Source: Bacteroidales bacterium
Lineage (GTDB): Bacteria > Bacteroidota > Bacteroidia > Bacteroidales > UBA3824
Length of the DNA stretch: 64,000 nt
NCBI GenBank assembly: GCA_017962175.1
Contig: JAGCVU010000229.1
Coordinates: 1 to 64,000, forward strand
Direction: 5' to 3'
Shown: positions 54,541 to 63,804 of the stretch, in pieces
Layout: every line of letters begins with the position of its first letter
Numbering within the stretch: the stretch's first letter is position 1
Translations under genes and position numbers: made by a program
The notes under the pieces: generated by a model
Database searches by the model: none
Told to the model about the DNA's origin: nothing
Seen by the model: only the letters and a program-made list of their open reading frames with translations

Positions 54541-55908
54541 TTACCCCCCAAAGCTCCACTTGCCTTTTTTCTTATTAGCATTAAAATAAAACGACAGAGC
54601 TATTTCAGCCACATTTTTGGGAGCGTCGAGCATATCTTTAAAGCCATAATATTTGTAACAGGCTGATATTCCGACACCTGAAAAAAGTTGGTAAAATCCT
54701 ACCGAGGGCGAATGAAATGCTTGACTTTTTGGGCGAAGGTCTAATGCACCATCGTATTTGCCGCTACCGTAGGCAAACTGATAACCGATGTAGGCTCCAA
54801 TGTCGGGCTTTTGCTGATGACGAAACGAAATGCGTTTTTCGATACCCATCTGCATCATTGTAAGTCGCTGACGTAGTTGCCAATACGATTTTTCGGCACG
54901 GGGAACAATGGCAGTTTTGTACGACGGGCGAAACGATATGGCTAAGTAAACGGCTGTGTTGTAGCGCAATTCGTGCATTCCAATGCGAAATCCCATTCGA
55001 TATTCGTTGCTACAAAATTCGTGGGTATATGCCAACGAAACTCCCGACGGAATTATCATTTTTGAAGATTTAATGCCTTGATTTTCAAAATATTTCTCAT
55101 TACTATGATTGGTGTACATCTGACTTAAAACGGCGGCATTGTTGCCGTTGCGATCGAGGGCTGAGATGGCGGCTCCATTACTGCGCAAAAGTTCCGACAT
55201 TTTGGCATCAGCATAAATGGCACTATAAATAATAGGTGTGCCGAGTTGACTTTTTGCGTTGACATCTGCGCCGTGACGAATTAGCCAAGATGCTGTGGCA
55301 TAGTCGTTTCGTTGAATGGCAATACACAGCGGAGTAATATTTCCGGACGCATTATTGATTTTTGCACCATAGTCTACAAGTAATTGCGCAAAAATTGTAT
55401 CTTGGTAATATACAGCTATTTGCAAAGGATTTTTATTGTTGCAAACAATGTTAGGATTGGCACGGTGAAAAAGCAACACATCAGCACATTCCACATAACC
55501 ATATTGCGCAGCGTAGTGCAAAAGCGATTTGCGTTCAACAGAATCCACAACATTTGGATTGGCGTGATATTGAAGCATAAGGTCGAGAATACGCGGATTG
55601 TTTTTTAAAACCACATTGGTAATTGCCGGTACTGCATTGTTGTATTGCGGGTTAAGTTCAGGAGTTGCACCATATTGCAAAAGAAGTTCGCAAATAGAAT
55701 CGTTTTCACTGTCGGAGGCGTACATCAAGGCAGTAAACCCGTCGGCATCGTATTGGTCGGGCTTGGCTCCATTGTTCAAAGATTCTAATGCTTGTTGATA
55801 ATTACCTTTTAAACAGGCAAATACAAGCAAATCATCGGCTTGTTGGGCAAAACTCTGACACCAAACAGCCAACAAAAAAATAGTTGATAATACACGTTTG
55901 CAACTCAT
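54541..55908 (-). CDS. Exported ankyrin-repeat protein with C-terminal barrel-like domain
   Basis: The ATG (MSCKRVLSTIFLLAVWCQSFAQQ) is preferred to a TTG two codons upstream. After the signal peptide come about seven ankyrin repeats (about 25-270; examples DADGFTALMYASD, ERKSLLHYAAQYGY and NITPLCIAIQRNDY). A spacer leads to a C-terminal domain (about 280-455) with alternating beta character ending ALSFYFNANKKKGKWSFGG. The last part could be an outer-membrane beta-barrel, placing the ankyrins in the periplasm; that is inference. The gene starts 2 bases after the nitrilase stop and is the last of a four-gene minus-strand unit. Confidence 0.83.
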   Translation of the reverse strand: MSCKRVLSTIFLLAVWCQSFAQQADDLLVFACLKGNYQQALESLNNGAKPDQYDADGFTALMYASDSENDSICELLLQYGATPELNPQYNNAVPAITNVVLKNNPRILDLMLQYHANPNVVDSVERKSLLHYAAQYGYVECADVLLFHRANPNIVCNNKNPLQIAVYYQDTIFAQLLVDYGAKINNASGNITPLCIAIQRNDYATASWLIRHGADVNAKSQLGTPIIYSAIYADAKMSELLRSNGAAISALDRNGNNAAVLSQMYTNHSNEKYFENQGIKSSKMIIPSGVSLAYTHEFCSNEYRMGFRIGMHELRYNTAVYLAISFRPSYKTAIVPRAEKSYWQLRQRLTMMQMGIEKRISFRHQQKPDIGAYIGYQFAYGSGKYDGALDLRPKSQAFHSPSVGFYQLFSGVGISACYKYYGFKDMLDAPKNVAEIALSFYFNANKKKGKWSFGG

Positions 55909-55910
55909 AT

Positions 55911-56636
55911 TCAATAATTTATAGAAAATTTATCACGGTCGTTGAGATATGGTTTTCCCTTACGCATTTGGGCAAGGGTTTCGGCTGGAATTTCGATTTT
56001 TACCCAACTTTTGCTACCGCGAATTTGCCTAATATCAGTATTATAGATGGGAGTTTCGGTTTTGCTGAACCCCTGAGCATTTACATTTATTACAAAGCAT
56101 TGATTTTCAATTGCGCGAGCTTTGCAGAGTACGGCACGGTCGCCAAGTCGCTCCACAGGCCATTGCGATACACAGAGAAGAATGTCGTAATTATCTGTAT
56201 TTCTGCACCATACAGGAAAACGCAAATCGTAACAAATTATGGGGCAGAATTTAAAGCCTAAGTAATTGAATGTTACTATCTTATTGCCCGGAGTAACGCT
56301 TTGTTTTTCAAATTTTCCAAACAAATGGCGTTTATCGTAAAAAATGGTCTGTCCATCGGGTAATGCACAGCAAAAACGATTGTATATCAATTCGTTATCC
56401 TTGATATAAAAACTTCCGGCAATAGCCACATCGTATTTTTTTGCCCAATTAACAAAGGTGTCGATATTTTTTGCGCCATTGAACTCAGTGGTTGTATTCA
56501 CATTGCAACCCGTGTCGAAAGCTTCGGGCAAAATCCACATTTTAACGCCTTTGTTGCGCGAAATCACCGACTGAATCAAATCAAAATCGGGTTTGCCGTC
56601 GCGCAGATATTTGTTTTCAAAAAATCCTATTTGCAT
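55911..56636 (-). CDS. Carbon-nitrogen hydrolase, omega-amidase (YafV/NIT2)-like
   Basis: A 241-residue nitrilase-superfamily enzyme. The Glu-Lys-Cys triad is visible: Glu38 in ILPEAFDTG, Lys102 in FYDKRHLFGKF and Cys135 in IICYDLRFPVW. The HLFGKFE stretch and RAIENQCFVINVNA suggest the omega-amidase branch, which hydrolyses alpha-ketoglutaramate and related compounds. It starts 7 bases after the helicase gene and overlaps nothing else; the following ankyrin gene is almost contiguous. A metabolic-repair role is likely. Confidence 0.9.
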   Translation of the reverse strand: MQIGFFENKYLRDGKPDFDLIQSVISRNKGVKMWILPEAFDTGCNVNTTTEFNGAKNIDTFVNWAKKYDVAIAGSFYIKDNELIYNRFCCALPDGQTIFYDKRHLFGKFEKQSVTPGNKIVTFNYLGFKFCPIICYDLRFPVWCRNTDNYDILLCVSQWPVERLGDRAVLCKARAIENQCFVINVNAQGFSKTETPIYNTDIRQIRGSKSWVKIEIPAETLAQMRKGKPYLNDRDKFSINY

Positions 56637-56643
56637 ATCTTAA

Positions 56644-59082
56644 CTAATTTTCGCTTTTAAAACCTGCCAATGCTATACGTATTTCGTCCCACGAATATGA
56701 CTCGTTTAAACCTGCACGGATTTCGCCCAAACCCTTCAACTTTGGATTTTCCGCCAAAAACATACAAATATCCTCGTAACATTTAGCACCGATGACAATC
56801 TCGGCGGGAATACGTCCTGAAGCCACAAAACGTTCAATATGTCCAAAAACAGTAGACAAGGCAAGACCGCGTTTATGAGCGATTTCTTGCACCGAGCACC
56901 CATCTTCTAACAAGGATAGTGTTTTTTCCTCAGAACTCATTGATTCATAAGCGGCTCGTTCCAATGCCAATTCGTTGATAGGCAATCCATTTCGGCGACG
57001 ATAGTCGATTACAATATCAAAAATAGGTTTGGCAAACGATTTTCCTTTGCTGCCGCCCATTCCTTTGATTTGTATAAGTTCCTTATATTCAGACGGAACT
57101 GTGTTTGAAATACTCAAGAGTGTCTTGGTAGATAAGATTTCTTTCGGCTCCACACCAATATCTTCGGCGGCTTGTTTTCGCCATTTTGACAAAAGTTGAT
57201 ACAGTTCGGGATTCTTGCTGTCAGAAGAATTTGCGCCCGAAGGCGAACTCTTTGAATGTGAATCTACTACAAAATCAGACATCGAAAGTTTCGCCTTGGT
57301 TTCAAGATAGCTTTTGATTGAAAAACCATCTTGCAACGAGCATATACAGCCGTTTTTGATTTTGAAAATATTGAAGAAATCTTCGTAATGGTCGCGTATT
57401 CGTTTTGCCTTAACCTTATCATCGCAGTCGAATGTAAAGGTTTCGGCAATGGGTTGAATATACGTGTCGATTTTTTGTTTGAAATAAACACAACCTTTTG
57501 ATATTCTTTGGTTTAGTTCGGGCACTTGTTCAGGGTTTGGCGACTGTGCATATTTAGAATTGATATCAGCAATAAACTTTTCTGCCACAGTCATCATTTC
57601 GCCAAATATCTTAGAATCAATACCTTCAAGCACGGCGTTGTTGCCCACAAACGAACTTCCTGCCTCTGCCACAGCACGTTGCAAACCTTGAACCGAAGCA
57701 TGCAGCTGCGAAAAGTCAAACATTTCGGCTACAAGATTAAAAAAGTAAGTTCTTCGATCGTTTGACAGTGCTCCCTCATCAGGAATATTTTGCTCAATAT
57801 TCTCGGCAAATGTGTTGATAGCCGGGTCGGTAATGATATCCGAAGGTTGCAACGGCTGCAAAAGAATCAATCCCTCCAACGTTCTACAACGGCTAAGAGC
57901 TACATACACTTGTCCGTGGGCAAAACTATTGTGGGCATTGAGCAACAAATGGTCGAAGGTGAGTCCCTGACTTTTATGAATGGTTACAGCCCAAGCTGTT
58001 TTTAGAGGAATTTGGGTAAATGTGCCCACTACTTCCTCGGTAATCTCTTTGGTTTTAGAATCAACGGTGTATTTTGTGTTTTCCCAACGCATGGGTTTCA
58101 CATAAATATTCTCGCTGTCGTCTTTGCATTTAACAATCACACTATCAGACTCGAAACCTACCACACGACCTATTTTGCCGTTGAAAAAACGACGTTCGCC
58201 ACCGGTGTCATTTTTCAAAAACATCACCACGCTACCCGACTTGAATGTTAGGTTGCGGTCAACTGGAAACGAAGATTCGGGAAAATCACCCGTAATCTCA
58301 GCATTAAAAGTGCGTTGCTCGGTGTCGAGTTCAAGCATATGCAGTGAATTTATCCTCTCCGCCTGAGCATTGGTGGTTACGAGGGTAACAACATCGTCGT
58401 CCTTGTCGGCAACGTAATTAGGTATGTATCTGGTGTTTAACTTTGCCAAAGTATTGCTATCAGACTTGCCGTTTCGTATCGCATTAAGAATGTCGATGTA
58501 TGATGTATCGGTTTGTCGGAAAATTTGGTTCAATTCAATGCTAACATATGGCGTTTTTTGCCACGCCTTGCTGCCAAAAAAGTAATATGTATCGTAGTAT
58601 GGGCGCAGAATCTCCTCATCCTCAGCACGCACCACAGGCGAAAGTTGCTGCATATCGCCAATCAAAAGCAATTGCACACCGCCAAAAGGATCTTTACTGC
58701 CTCGGTAACGTCGAAGAACAGTGTCAACCGAATCCAAAAGGTCGGCACGTACCATACTAATCTCGTCAATTACAAGCAATTGCAACGAGCGTATAATATC
58801 AATCTTGACTTTTGAAAAACGGCGGTCGGGCTCAGAATAACTGCCCGGAATCTGCGGACCCAATGGCAGTTGAAAAAACGAGTGAAGTGTAACGCCACCG
58901 GCATTGATGGCTGCCACTCCCGTAGGCGAAGTTACAATCATTCGCTTGGGACAAATCTGTTTCAAACGTTTTAAAAAAGTGGTCTTGCCCGTTCCTGCCT
59001 TGCCTGTGAGAAAAACATTTCTTCCTGTATAAAACAGGTAATTAAAAGCCAAGTCGAGACGCTCGTTTGTTTTAAAATCCAT
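56644..59082 (-). CDS. Pif1/RecD-like helicase with HRDC-like and helix-turn-helix C-terminal domains
   Basis: An 812-residue SF1B helicase. Motif I is FLTGKAGTGKTTFL, with VTSPTGVAAINAGGVTLHSFF, motif II LLVIDEISMVRADLLD, motif III LIGDMQQLSPV, EIFRQ-like ELNQIFRQTD, and the late AVTIHKSQGLTFDH and YVALSRCRT, all typical of PIF1. Residues about 440-600 form an extra helical region; an HRDC-like domain lies at about 640-720 (YQLLSKWRKQAAE, KELIQIKGMG) and a RecQ-type HTH_40 domain at about 725-800 (SVQEIAHKRGLALSTVFGHI). It shares transcription with phoH upstream and the nitrilase downstream. Confidence 0.92.
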   Translation of the reverse strand: MDFKTNERLDLAFNYLFYTGRNVFLTGKAGTGKTTFLKRLKQICPKRMIVTSPTGVAAINAGGVTLHSFFQLPLGPQIPGSYSEPDRRFSKVKIDIIRSLQLLVIDEISMVRADLLDSVDTVLRRYRGSKDPFGGVQLLLIGDMQQLSPVVRAEDEEILRPYYDTYYFFGSKAWQKTPYVSIELNQIFRQTDTSYIDILNAIRNGKSDSNTLAKLNTRYIPNYVADKDDDVVTLVTTNAQAERINSLHMLELDTEQRTFNAEITGDFPESSFPVDRNLTFKSGSVVMFLKNDTGGERRFFNGKIGRVVGFESDSVIVKCKDDSENIYVKPMRWENTKYTVDSKTKEITEEVVGTFTQIPLKTAWAVTIHKSQGLTFDHLLLNAHNSFAHGQVYVALSRCRTLEGLILLQPLQPSDIITDPAINTFAENIEQNIPDEGALSNDRRTYFFNLVAEMFDFSQLHASVQGLQRAVAEAGSSFVGNNAVLEGIDSKIFGEMMTVAEKFIADINSKYAQSPNPEQVPELNQRISKGCVYFKQKIDTYIQPIAETFTFDCDDKVKAKRIRDHYEDFFNIFKIKNGCICSLQDGFSIKSYLETKAKLSMSDFVVDSHSKSSPSGANSSDSKNPELYQLLSKWRKQAAEDIGVEPKEILSTKTLLSISNTVPSEYKELIQIKGMGGSKGKSFAKPIFDIVIDYRRRNGLPINELALERAAYESMSSEEKTLSLLEDGCSVQEIAHKRGLALSTVFGHIERFVASGRIPAEIVIGAKCYEDICMFLAENPKLKGLGEIRAGLNESYSWDEIRIALAGFKSEN

Positions 59083-59106
59083 AATAAGATATTATTTCTC
59101 AAGCAA

Positions 59107-60441
59107 TTAATCTAACAGACGGCTTGCCAAATCTGCCAATTGGCTACGCTCGCCGTGGGTAAGGTTGATGTGTACAAATGGTGCTTGACCTTTCATCTTG
59201 TCGGCAAGATACGAAAGTCCGTTGGAGCGCATATCCAAGAATGGACTGTCGATTTGCTCCACGTCGCCGGTGAAAACCATCTTTGTGCCTTCGCCCGCAC
59301 GAGTGATAATGGTCTTAATTTCGTGAGGGGTAAGGTTTTGCGATTCGTCAACAATGAAAAACGAATTTGCAAGGCTACGTCCACGGATATATGCAAGCGG
59401 GGTTATCAATAGTTTTTCTTCCTTAATCATAGCGTCGAAACTTTGACTTGCCTTGCTATTTACACCAAGTGCGTGTTTTATAACATTCAGATTATCAAAC
59501 AATGGCTGCATGTAGGGCGAAATTTTTTGTTTTTCGTTGCCGGGGAGGTATCCCAAATCTTTGCCGCCGAGAGCCACCACCGGACGCGAAAGGTAAATTT
59601 GTCCATATCCCTTTGCTTGTTCCAATGCCGCTGCCAATGCCATAAGGGTTTTGCCGGTGCCTGCCTTGCCGGTAACGGTAATCAACTGAATATCAGAACG
59701 CATAAGGGCATCCATTGCAAAACTCTGTTCAGCATTTCGAGGAGTAATGCCCGATGCACGCACTTTCTTAACTTTCTCTATTACACCGAGATTCTGATTG
59801 TAGTAGCAAAGCACGTTTGATTTTTCGTCGCCCACAATAAAATACTCGTTGGCATAAAAATCGTTTTCAAGACCGCTCTTATCAATTGTAATTACACTTT
59901 CGCGGTAAAGGCGACCCACAAAATCGTCGGAAGTATTTGGCAATGTGCGCATTCCATCAAAAATACGCGACGGGTCAGCCACTTTGCCGGTTTTGTAATC
60001 TTGTGCCTCCATTTTCAAGGCACGGGCTTTCATTCTGAGGTTAATATCCTGAGAAACAAGTATTACATGTTTGTCAGGATATTGTTCTTTTTCCCAAAGA
60101 GCCACAGCAAGAATCTTATGGTCAGGGATTTGCTCAGAAAAAGCCATTTGCATAGCCTTATTAAACGGTTTTCCGTTAATAATATAAAGTGTGCCGCGAT
60201 CTTTGCCGAGAGGAATACCTTTTTCGAGGTCTTCGTTGTTTTCGGTTAGGCGGTCGAGGTCGCGCATAAACTCACGAGCCTGCAAATTGATGGTTTCGTT
60301 GCCTTTTTTAAACTTGTCGAGTTCTTCAAGCACTACAATAGGAATAACAATATCGTTTTCCTCAAAATTAAATATGCTGTGATAATCGTGCAGAATCACG
60401 TTTGTGTCAAGCACGAATGTCTTTTTGATCGATTGCTTCAT
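59107..60441 (-). CDS. PIN-PhoH (PhoH2-type) ATPase/RNase
   Basis: A 444-residue fusion of an N-terminal PIN nuclease domain (about 1-150: FVLDTNVILHD, PIVVLEELDKFK, DHKILAVAL, VILVSQDINLRMKA) and a C-terminal PhoH ATPase (about 230-444; Walker A TVTGKAGTGKTLMALA, Walker B FFIVDESQNLT, and FTGDVEQID). PhoH2 proteins have RNA helicase and sequence-specific RNase activity in mycobacteria; the role here is inferred. It is the first gene of the phoH - helicase - nitrilase - ankyrin group, with a 24-base gap to the helicase. Confidence 0.93.
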   Translation of the reverse strand: MKQSIKKTFVLDTNVILHDYHSIFNFEENDIVIPIVVLEELDKFKKGNETINLQAREFMRDLDRLTENNEDLEKGIPLGKDRGTLYIINGKPFNKAMQMAFSEQIPDHKILAVALWEKEQYPDKHVILVSQDINLRMKARALKMEAQDYKTGKVADPSRIFDGMRTLPNTSDDFVGRLYRESVITIDKSGLENDFYANEYFIVGDEKSNVLCYYNQNLGVIEKVKKVRASGITPRNAEQSFAMDALMRSDIQLITVTGKAGTGKTLMALAAALEQAKGYGQIYLSRPVVALGGKDLGYLPGNEKQKISPYMQPLFDNLNVIKHALGVNSKASQSFDAMIKEEKLLITPLAYIRGRSLANSFFIVDESQNLTPHEIKTIITRAGEGTKMVFTGDVEQIDSPFLDMRSNGLSYLADKMKGQAPFVHINLTHGERSQLADLASRLLD

Positions 60442-60472
60442 AACGGTTAGTTTTAAAAATTAATAACAAATC

Positions 60473-60503
60473 CAAATGTACAAAAAATAAACCAATAAAG
60501 CAA
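60473..60503 (-). promoter_or_regulatory. Promoter of the phoH-helicase-nitrilase-ankyrin group
   Basis: Minus-strand TTG (60503-60501), 20-base spacer, TACATTTG (60480-60473). The PhoH ATG is 32 bases downstream. It lies right after the end of the LytTR gene. Confidence 0.65.
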
Positions 60504-60522
60504 CACGTCAGACCAAAAAAAA

Positions 60523-61248
60523 CTACTCACCACGGTTAAGCACGTTAACATTTGCAAGAAATTCTGGTCTGTAGTTGCGCGAGAGAGGTATTTGCACATC
60601 CTTTTTGCTTGTCTTCATCACAATAAAATCGGGTTCGATAACGTCGATATGACTGATGTTGACAATAAAACTGCGGTGAGTTTTGAAAAACAATCCTGTA
60701 GGCAGTTTGGTAGAAATATCTTTGAGAGTAGACTGAATCTCGTAACTGGCATCAAAAGTGTTGATAGATATATTGTTGCGGTTAACCTCAAGCCAATAGA
60801 CATCGTTCCAATTAATTTTCACATATCTATTGTCGGTGGTACGGATAAAAAAAGTCAACGTAGTTTCGGGTTGCGACACATTCTCTACCATATTGCGCAC
60901 TTTTGACACGGCTTTCAAAAAATTTACCGGGTTTACAGGCTTGAGAATATACGCCGCCACATTGTTTTCAAGAGCATCAATGGCATATTTATCTTTGCTC
61001 GAAATCACCACAAATTTAATTTTATCTGCCATAGTGCCAAGCGACGAAATCAGGTCAATGCCGGTAAGTCCGGGCATCTCCACATCTACAAACACTAAAT
61101 CGATATTGTCGATGTTTGACATTATGTAGCCCACTGCCGAACTTGGATTTGAATAATATCCAAGCAGATTGAGAAAACCTGTATCCTCAATCAGTTTGCG
61201 CATATATACGCCCACAGCCTCGTCGTCGTCAATTACCAAACAATTCAT
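60523..61248 (-). CDS. LytTR-family response regulator
   Basis: A 241-residue two-component regulator. The receiver (about 1-120) has acidic residues IDDDE, the phospho-acceptor Asp in VFVDVEMPG, the conserved Ser in VVISS and the switch Lys in YILKPVN. The LytTR DNA-binding domain (about 135-235) shows YVKINWNDVYWLEVNRN and FFKTHRSFIVNISHIDVIE. No histidine kinase is adjacent; the divergent gene 130 bases away is a TPR-SpoIIE phosphatase that lacks a kinase domain. Confidence 0.94.
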   Translation of the reverse strand: MNCLVIDDDEAVGVYMRKLIEDTGFLNLLGYYSNPSSAVGYIMSNIDNIDLVFVDVEMPGLTGIDLISSLGTMADKIKFVVISSKDKYAIDALENNVAAYILKPVNPVNFLKAVSKVRNMVENVSQPETTLTFFIRTTDNRYVKINWNDVYWLEVNRNNISINTFDASYEIQSTLKDISTKLPTGLFFKTHRSFIVNISHIDVIEPDFIVMKTSKKDVQIPLSRNYRPEFLANVNVLNRGE

Positions 61249-61378
61249 AATTGCAAAAATTTATGTAGCAAAGTAACACCTTTTTGGGCTAATCTGCAAA
61301 AAAACTTACACAAAAATTATCTTCAGAAATAACATTAGGCATAGATTATGCACTAAAATAGACATAATTTTAATAGAG

Positions 61379-63571
61379 ATGACATTAACTAAAATATTGA
61401 TACACAAACATATCACTAAAACATTAAAAACATTGGCTATGCTTTGGGCAATGCTTTTGCCATTGTGTAGCTTGGCGCAAAACTCCAACGAGAAAAAAAT
61501 CGACAGTCTCGACATTGTATTGCAAAACCACTATGCATCAGGGGCTTCAGACCGTGAAATTTGCACCATTCTTACAAAACTTTACAATCTCAGCAGCATT
61601 TCACAGCCGTATCTCGCTCTTGAATATGCGGGACAAGCTTTGCAGATAGCCAACTCAAACGAGGATATGCCAGCGCAAGCCGATTGGCATCAAAAAATCG
61701 CTGACATCTACTTTGAACAAAAGGTGTATTATATGGCAATGGAAAACTATCTGATGGCATACACCCAGTTTAAACAGCTGGATATGAAACGCGAAACAGC
61801 TTATGCCCTACTCAATATCGGACGCACATATTTCATTCAGAATGTCGACGAAGTGGCATTATCGTATTACCATCAATCAGAAAACATATTCAACGAAATC
61901 AACGACCGCGAGGGACAAGCACGAGCCAAAAACAACATTGGTAGTGTCAACCTTGCTATGTATCAATACGATAAAGCAGAAATCAACTTTGCCGAGGCAC
62001 TCAATATAAGCCTTGAAACCAAAGATCCTCAACTTATTGCCGAAACTTACCGTTTTCTTGCCACGCTCTACGAACAAAACGATGACTACGAAAACGAGGC
62101 AAAAATGCTTGAAGAAGCAGTTACTCGATTTAGAATTGCCGGCAACAAGAAAGACATAGCCGATGTATATTTCTCTATGGGCGAAATGAATTACCATACC
62201 GAAAACTATGTTAAAGCATACTCCGACTATCAAAAGGCCTACAATCTTTACATGGATCTCGATCGTTTTCCCGACATTGCCTCGGTATACAACCGTCAGG
62301 GAAGAATCAATTATATGCAAGAGCGTTACTCATTGGCAAAATCAATGGCACAAACCTCGCTTTCAATGTCAGAAGCCAATGATTGGTTAATTCAAAAGGC
62401 AGAAGCATTGCTGCTATTATCCGACATCAACAACGCATTGGGCAAAACCGACAGTGCATATATACAGTTGCAACGTTACACCCGTGTGCAAGATTCGCTT
62501 TTTGAAGAACGCAAAGCCGAAAGTTTTTCAGAATTGCAGGTGAGCATTTCTACCAAAGAAAAAGAAAAAGAACTTGCCCTTGCCGAAGAAAAACTCAATC
62601 GCAACAAACTCATAATCACCATATTTGTAATCATAGGCTTAATGGGCGTTGTGTTTATGGTTTACATTATCAACAACAGCCGCAAAACAAAGAAAGTAAA
62701 CGAGAAACTCACAAGTCAGAACGAAGAAATAAATCACCAGAAAGCCGAAATCGAACGTCAGAACATCGACATCAAATCATCAATCAACTATGCAGCACGC
62801 ATTCAAAACGCAATGTTGCCCGGAACCGACTTTCTCAAAAAGCATTTCACCGATGGATTTGTATATTTTCATCCGCGTGAGGCTGTCAGCGGCGATTTCT
62901 ACTGGTTTTCAGAAGTTAAAACCGAACGTCCGCCAACACTATTTCGTCGCAAAGACTTACAAGACGAGGAAGAAGGCAAAATTATCATAGCTGTTATCGA
63001 CTGCACTGGTCACGGTGTTCCCGGAGCATTTATGAGCATGCTCGGTGATGCATTGCTAAACCAAATAGTTAATTTCCAAAAAATTACGCAGCCCGACATC
63101 ATTCTCAACGAGCTCAACAAATTGGTAATTGCCACACTTCAGCAAGATACTTCGCAAAACAACGACGGTATGGATGCCGCCATTTGCACCATCGACAAGA
63201 TAAACCATCAAATGCAGTTTGCCGGAGCAAAATCGCCTCTACTTTACATTCAAAACAACGAAGTGCACAAAGTAAATGGCGACCTGAAATCCATTGGAGG
63301 AATGCAGAAAGGAAACGATAAAAATTTCACCTGCCACACAATTGACATCAGCACACCCACCACATTCTACATCTATTCCGACGGATACCAAGATCAGTTT
63401 GGCGGCAACGACGGACGAAAATTTATGGCAAAACGGTTTAGAGAAATGCTCGCCGACAATAGCGAAAAACCTGTAGAAACTCAATGTCAGATACTTTTAG
63501 ACAGTTTTGAGGAGTGGAAACAAGACTACATCCAAATGGACGACACCACCGTAATTGGAGTAAAAATTTAG
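61379..63571 (+). CDS. TPR sensor-SpoIIE (PP2C-type) phosphatase, transmembrane
   Basis: The fourth phosphatase of this kind, 730 residues. A longer N-terminus precedes the signal peptide core (hydrophobic about 18-32, ending SLAQN). TPRs fill about 55-375, the membrane helix is about 410-432, a coiled coil about 435-470, and the SpoIIE domain about 480-730. Catalytic motifs are HPREAVSGDFYWF, VIDCTGHGVPGAFMSM (Asp541), DGMDAAICTID, YSDGYQDQFGG (Asp668) and DDTTVIGVKI. An insert of about 15 residues (TERPPTLFRRKDLQD) separates two beta strands of the phosphatase domain, absent from the other three. It is divergent from the LytTR gene. Confidence 0.9.
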   Translation: MTLTKILIHKHITKTLKTLAMLWAMLLPLCSLAQNSNEKKIDSLDIVLQNHYASGASDREICTILTKLYNLSSISQPYLALEYAGQALQIANSNEDMPAQADWHQKIADIYFEQKVYYMAMENYLMAYTQFKQLDMKRETAYALLNIGRTYFIQNVDEVALSYYHQSENIFNEINDREGQARAKNNIGSVNLAMYQYDKAEINFAEALNISLETKDPQLIAETYRFLATLYEQNDDYENEAKMLEEAVTRFRIAGNKKDIADVYFSMGEMNYHTENYVKAYSDYQKAYNLYMDLDRFPDIASVYNRQGRINYMQERYSLAKSMAQTSLSMSEANDWLIQKAEALLLLSDINNALGKTDSAYIQLQRYTRVQDSLFEERKAESFSELQVSISTKEKEKELALAEEKLNRNKLIITIFVIIGLMGVVFMVYIINNSRKTKKVNEKLTSQNEEINHQKAEIERQNIDIKSSINYAARIQNAMLPGTDFLKKHFTDGFVYFHPREAVSGDFYWFSEVKTERPPTLFRRKDLQDEEEGKIIIAVIDCTGHGVPGAFMSMLGDALLNQIVNFQKITQPDIILNELNKLVIATLQQDTSQNNDGMDAAICTIDKINHQMQFAGAKSPLLYIQNNEVHKVNGDLKSIGGMQKGNDKNFTCHTIDISTPTTFYIYSDGYQDQFGGNDGRKFMAKRFREMLADNSEKPVETQCQILLDSFEEWKQDYIQMDDTTVIGVKI

Positions 63572-63804
63572 GCTTCACCTTATATATATTATATTGCGTC
63601 AATAGTCGGTAGAAAAATTGATTTTTTCTATCATTATAACGCATTGTTTATAAACCAATTGAAAATAAATACGTAAAAAAGCGTAAAAATATTTGAAATT
63701 ATTTTGATATATCAGAATAATTTCTTGAAATTTGTATTATGCACGCAGGCATAAAAGATGAATTTGAAGAGACACATAAAGAATAGTGAATAAAGAAAAG
63801 CGAT

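Noticed and set aside
60523..63571. Two-component pair of the LytTR regulator and the divergent phosphatase
   Set aside because: The TPR-SpoIIE protein has no histidine kinase domain, so it cannot be the direct partner in the usual sense.
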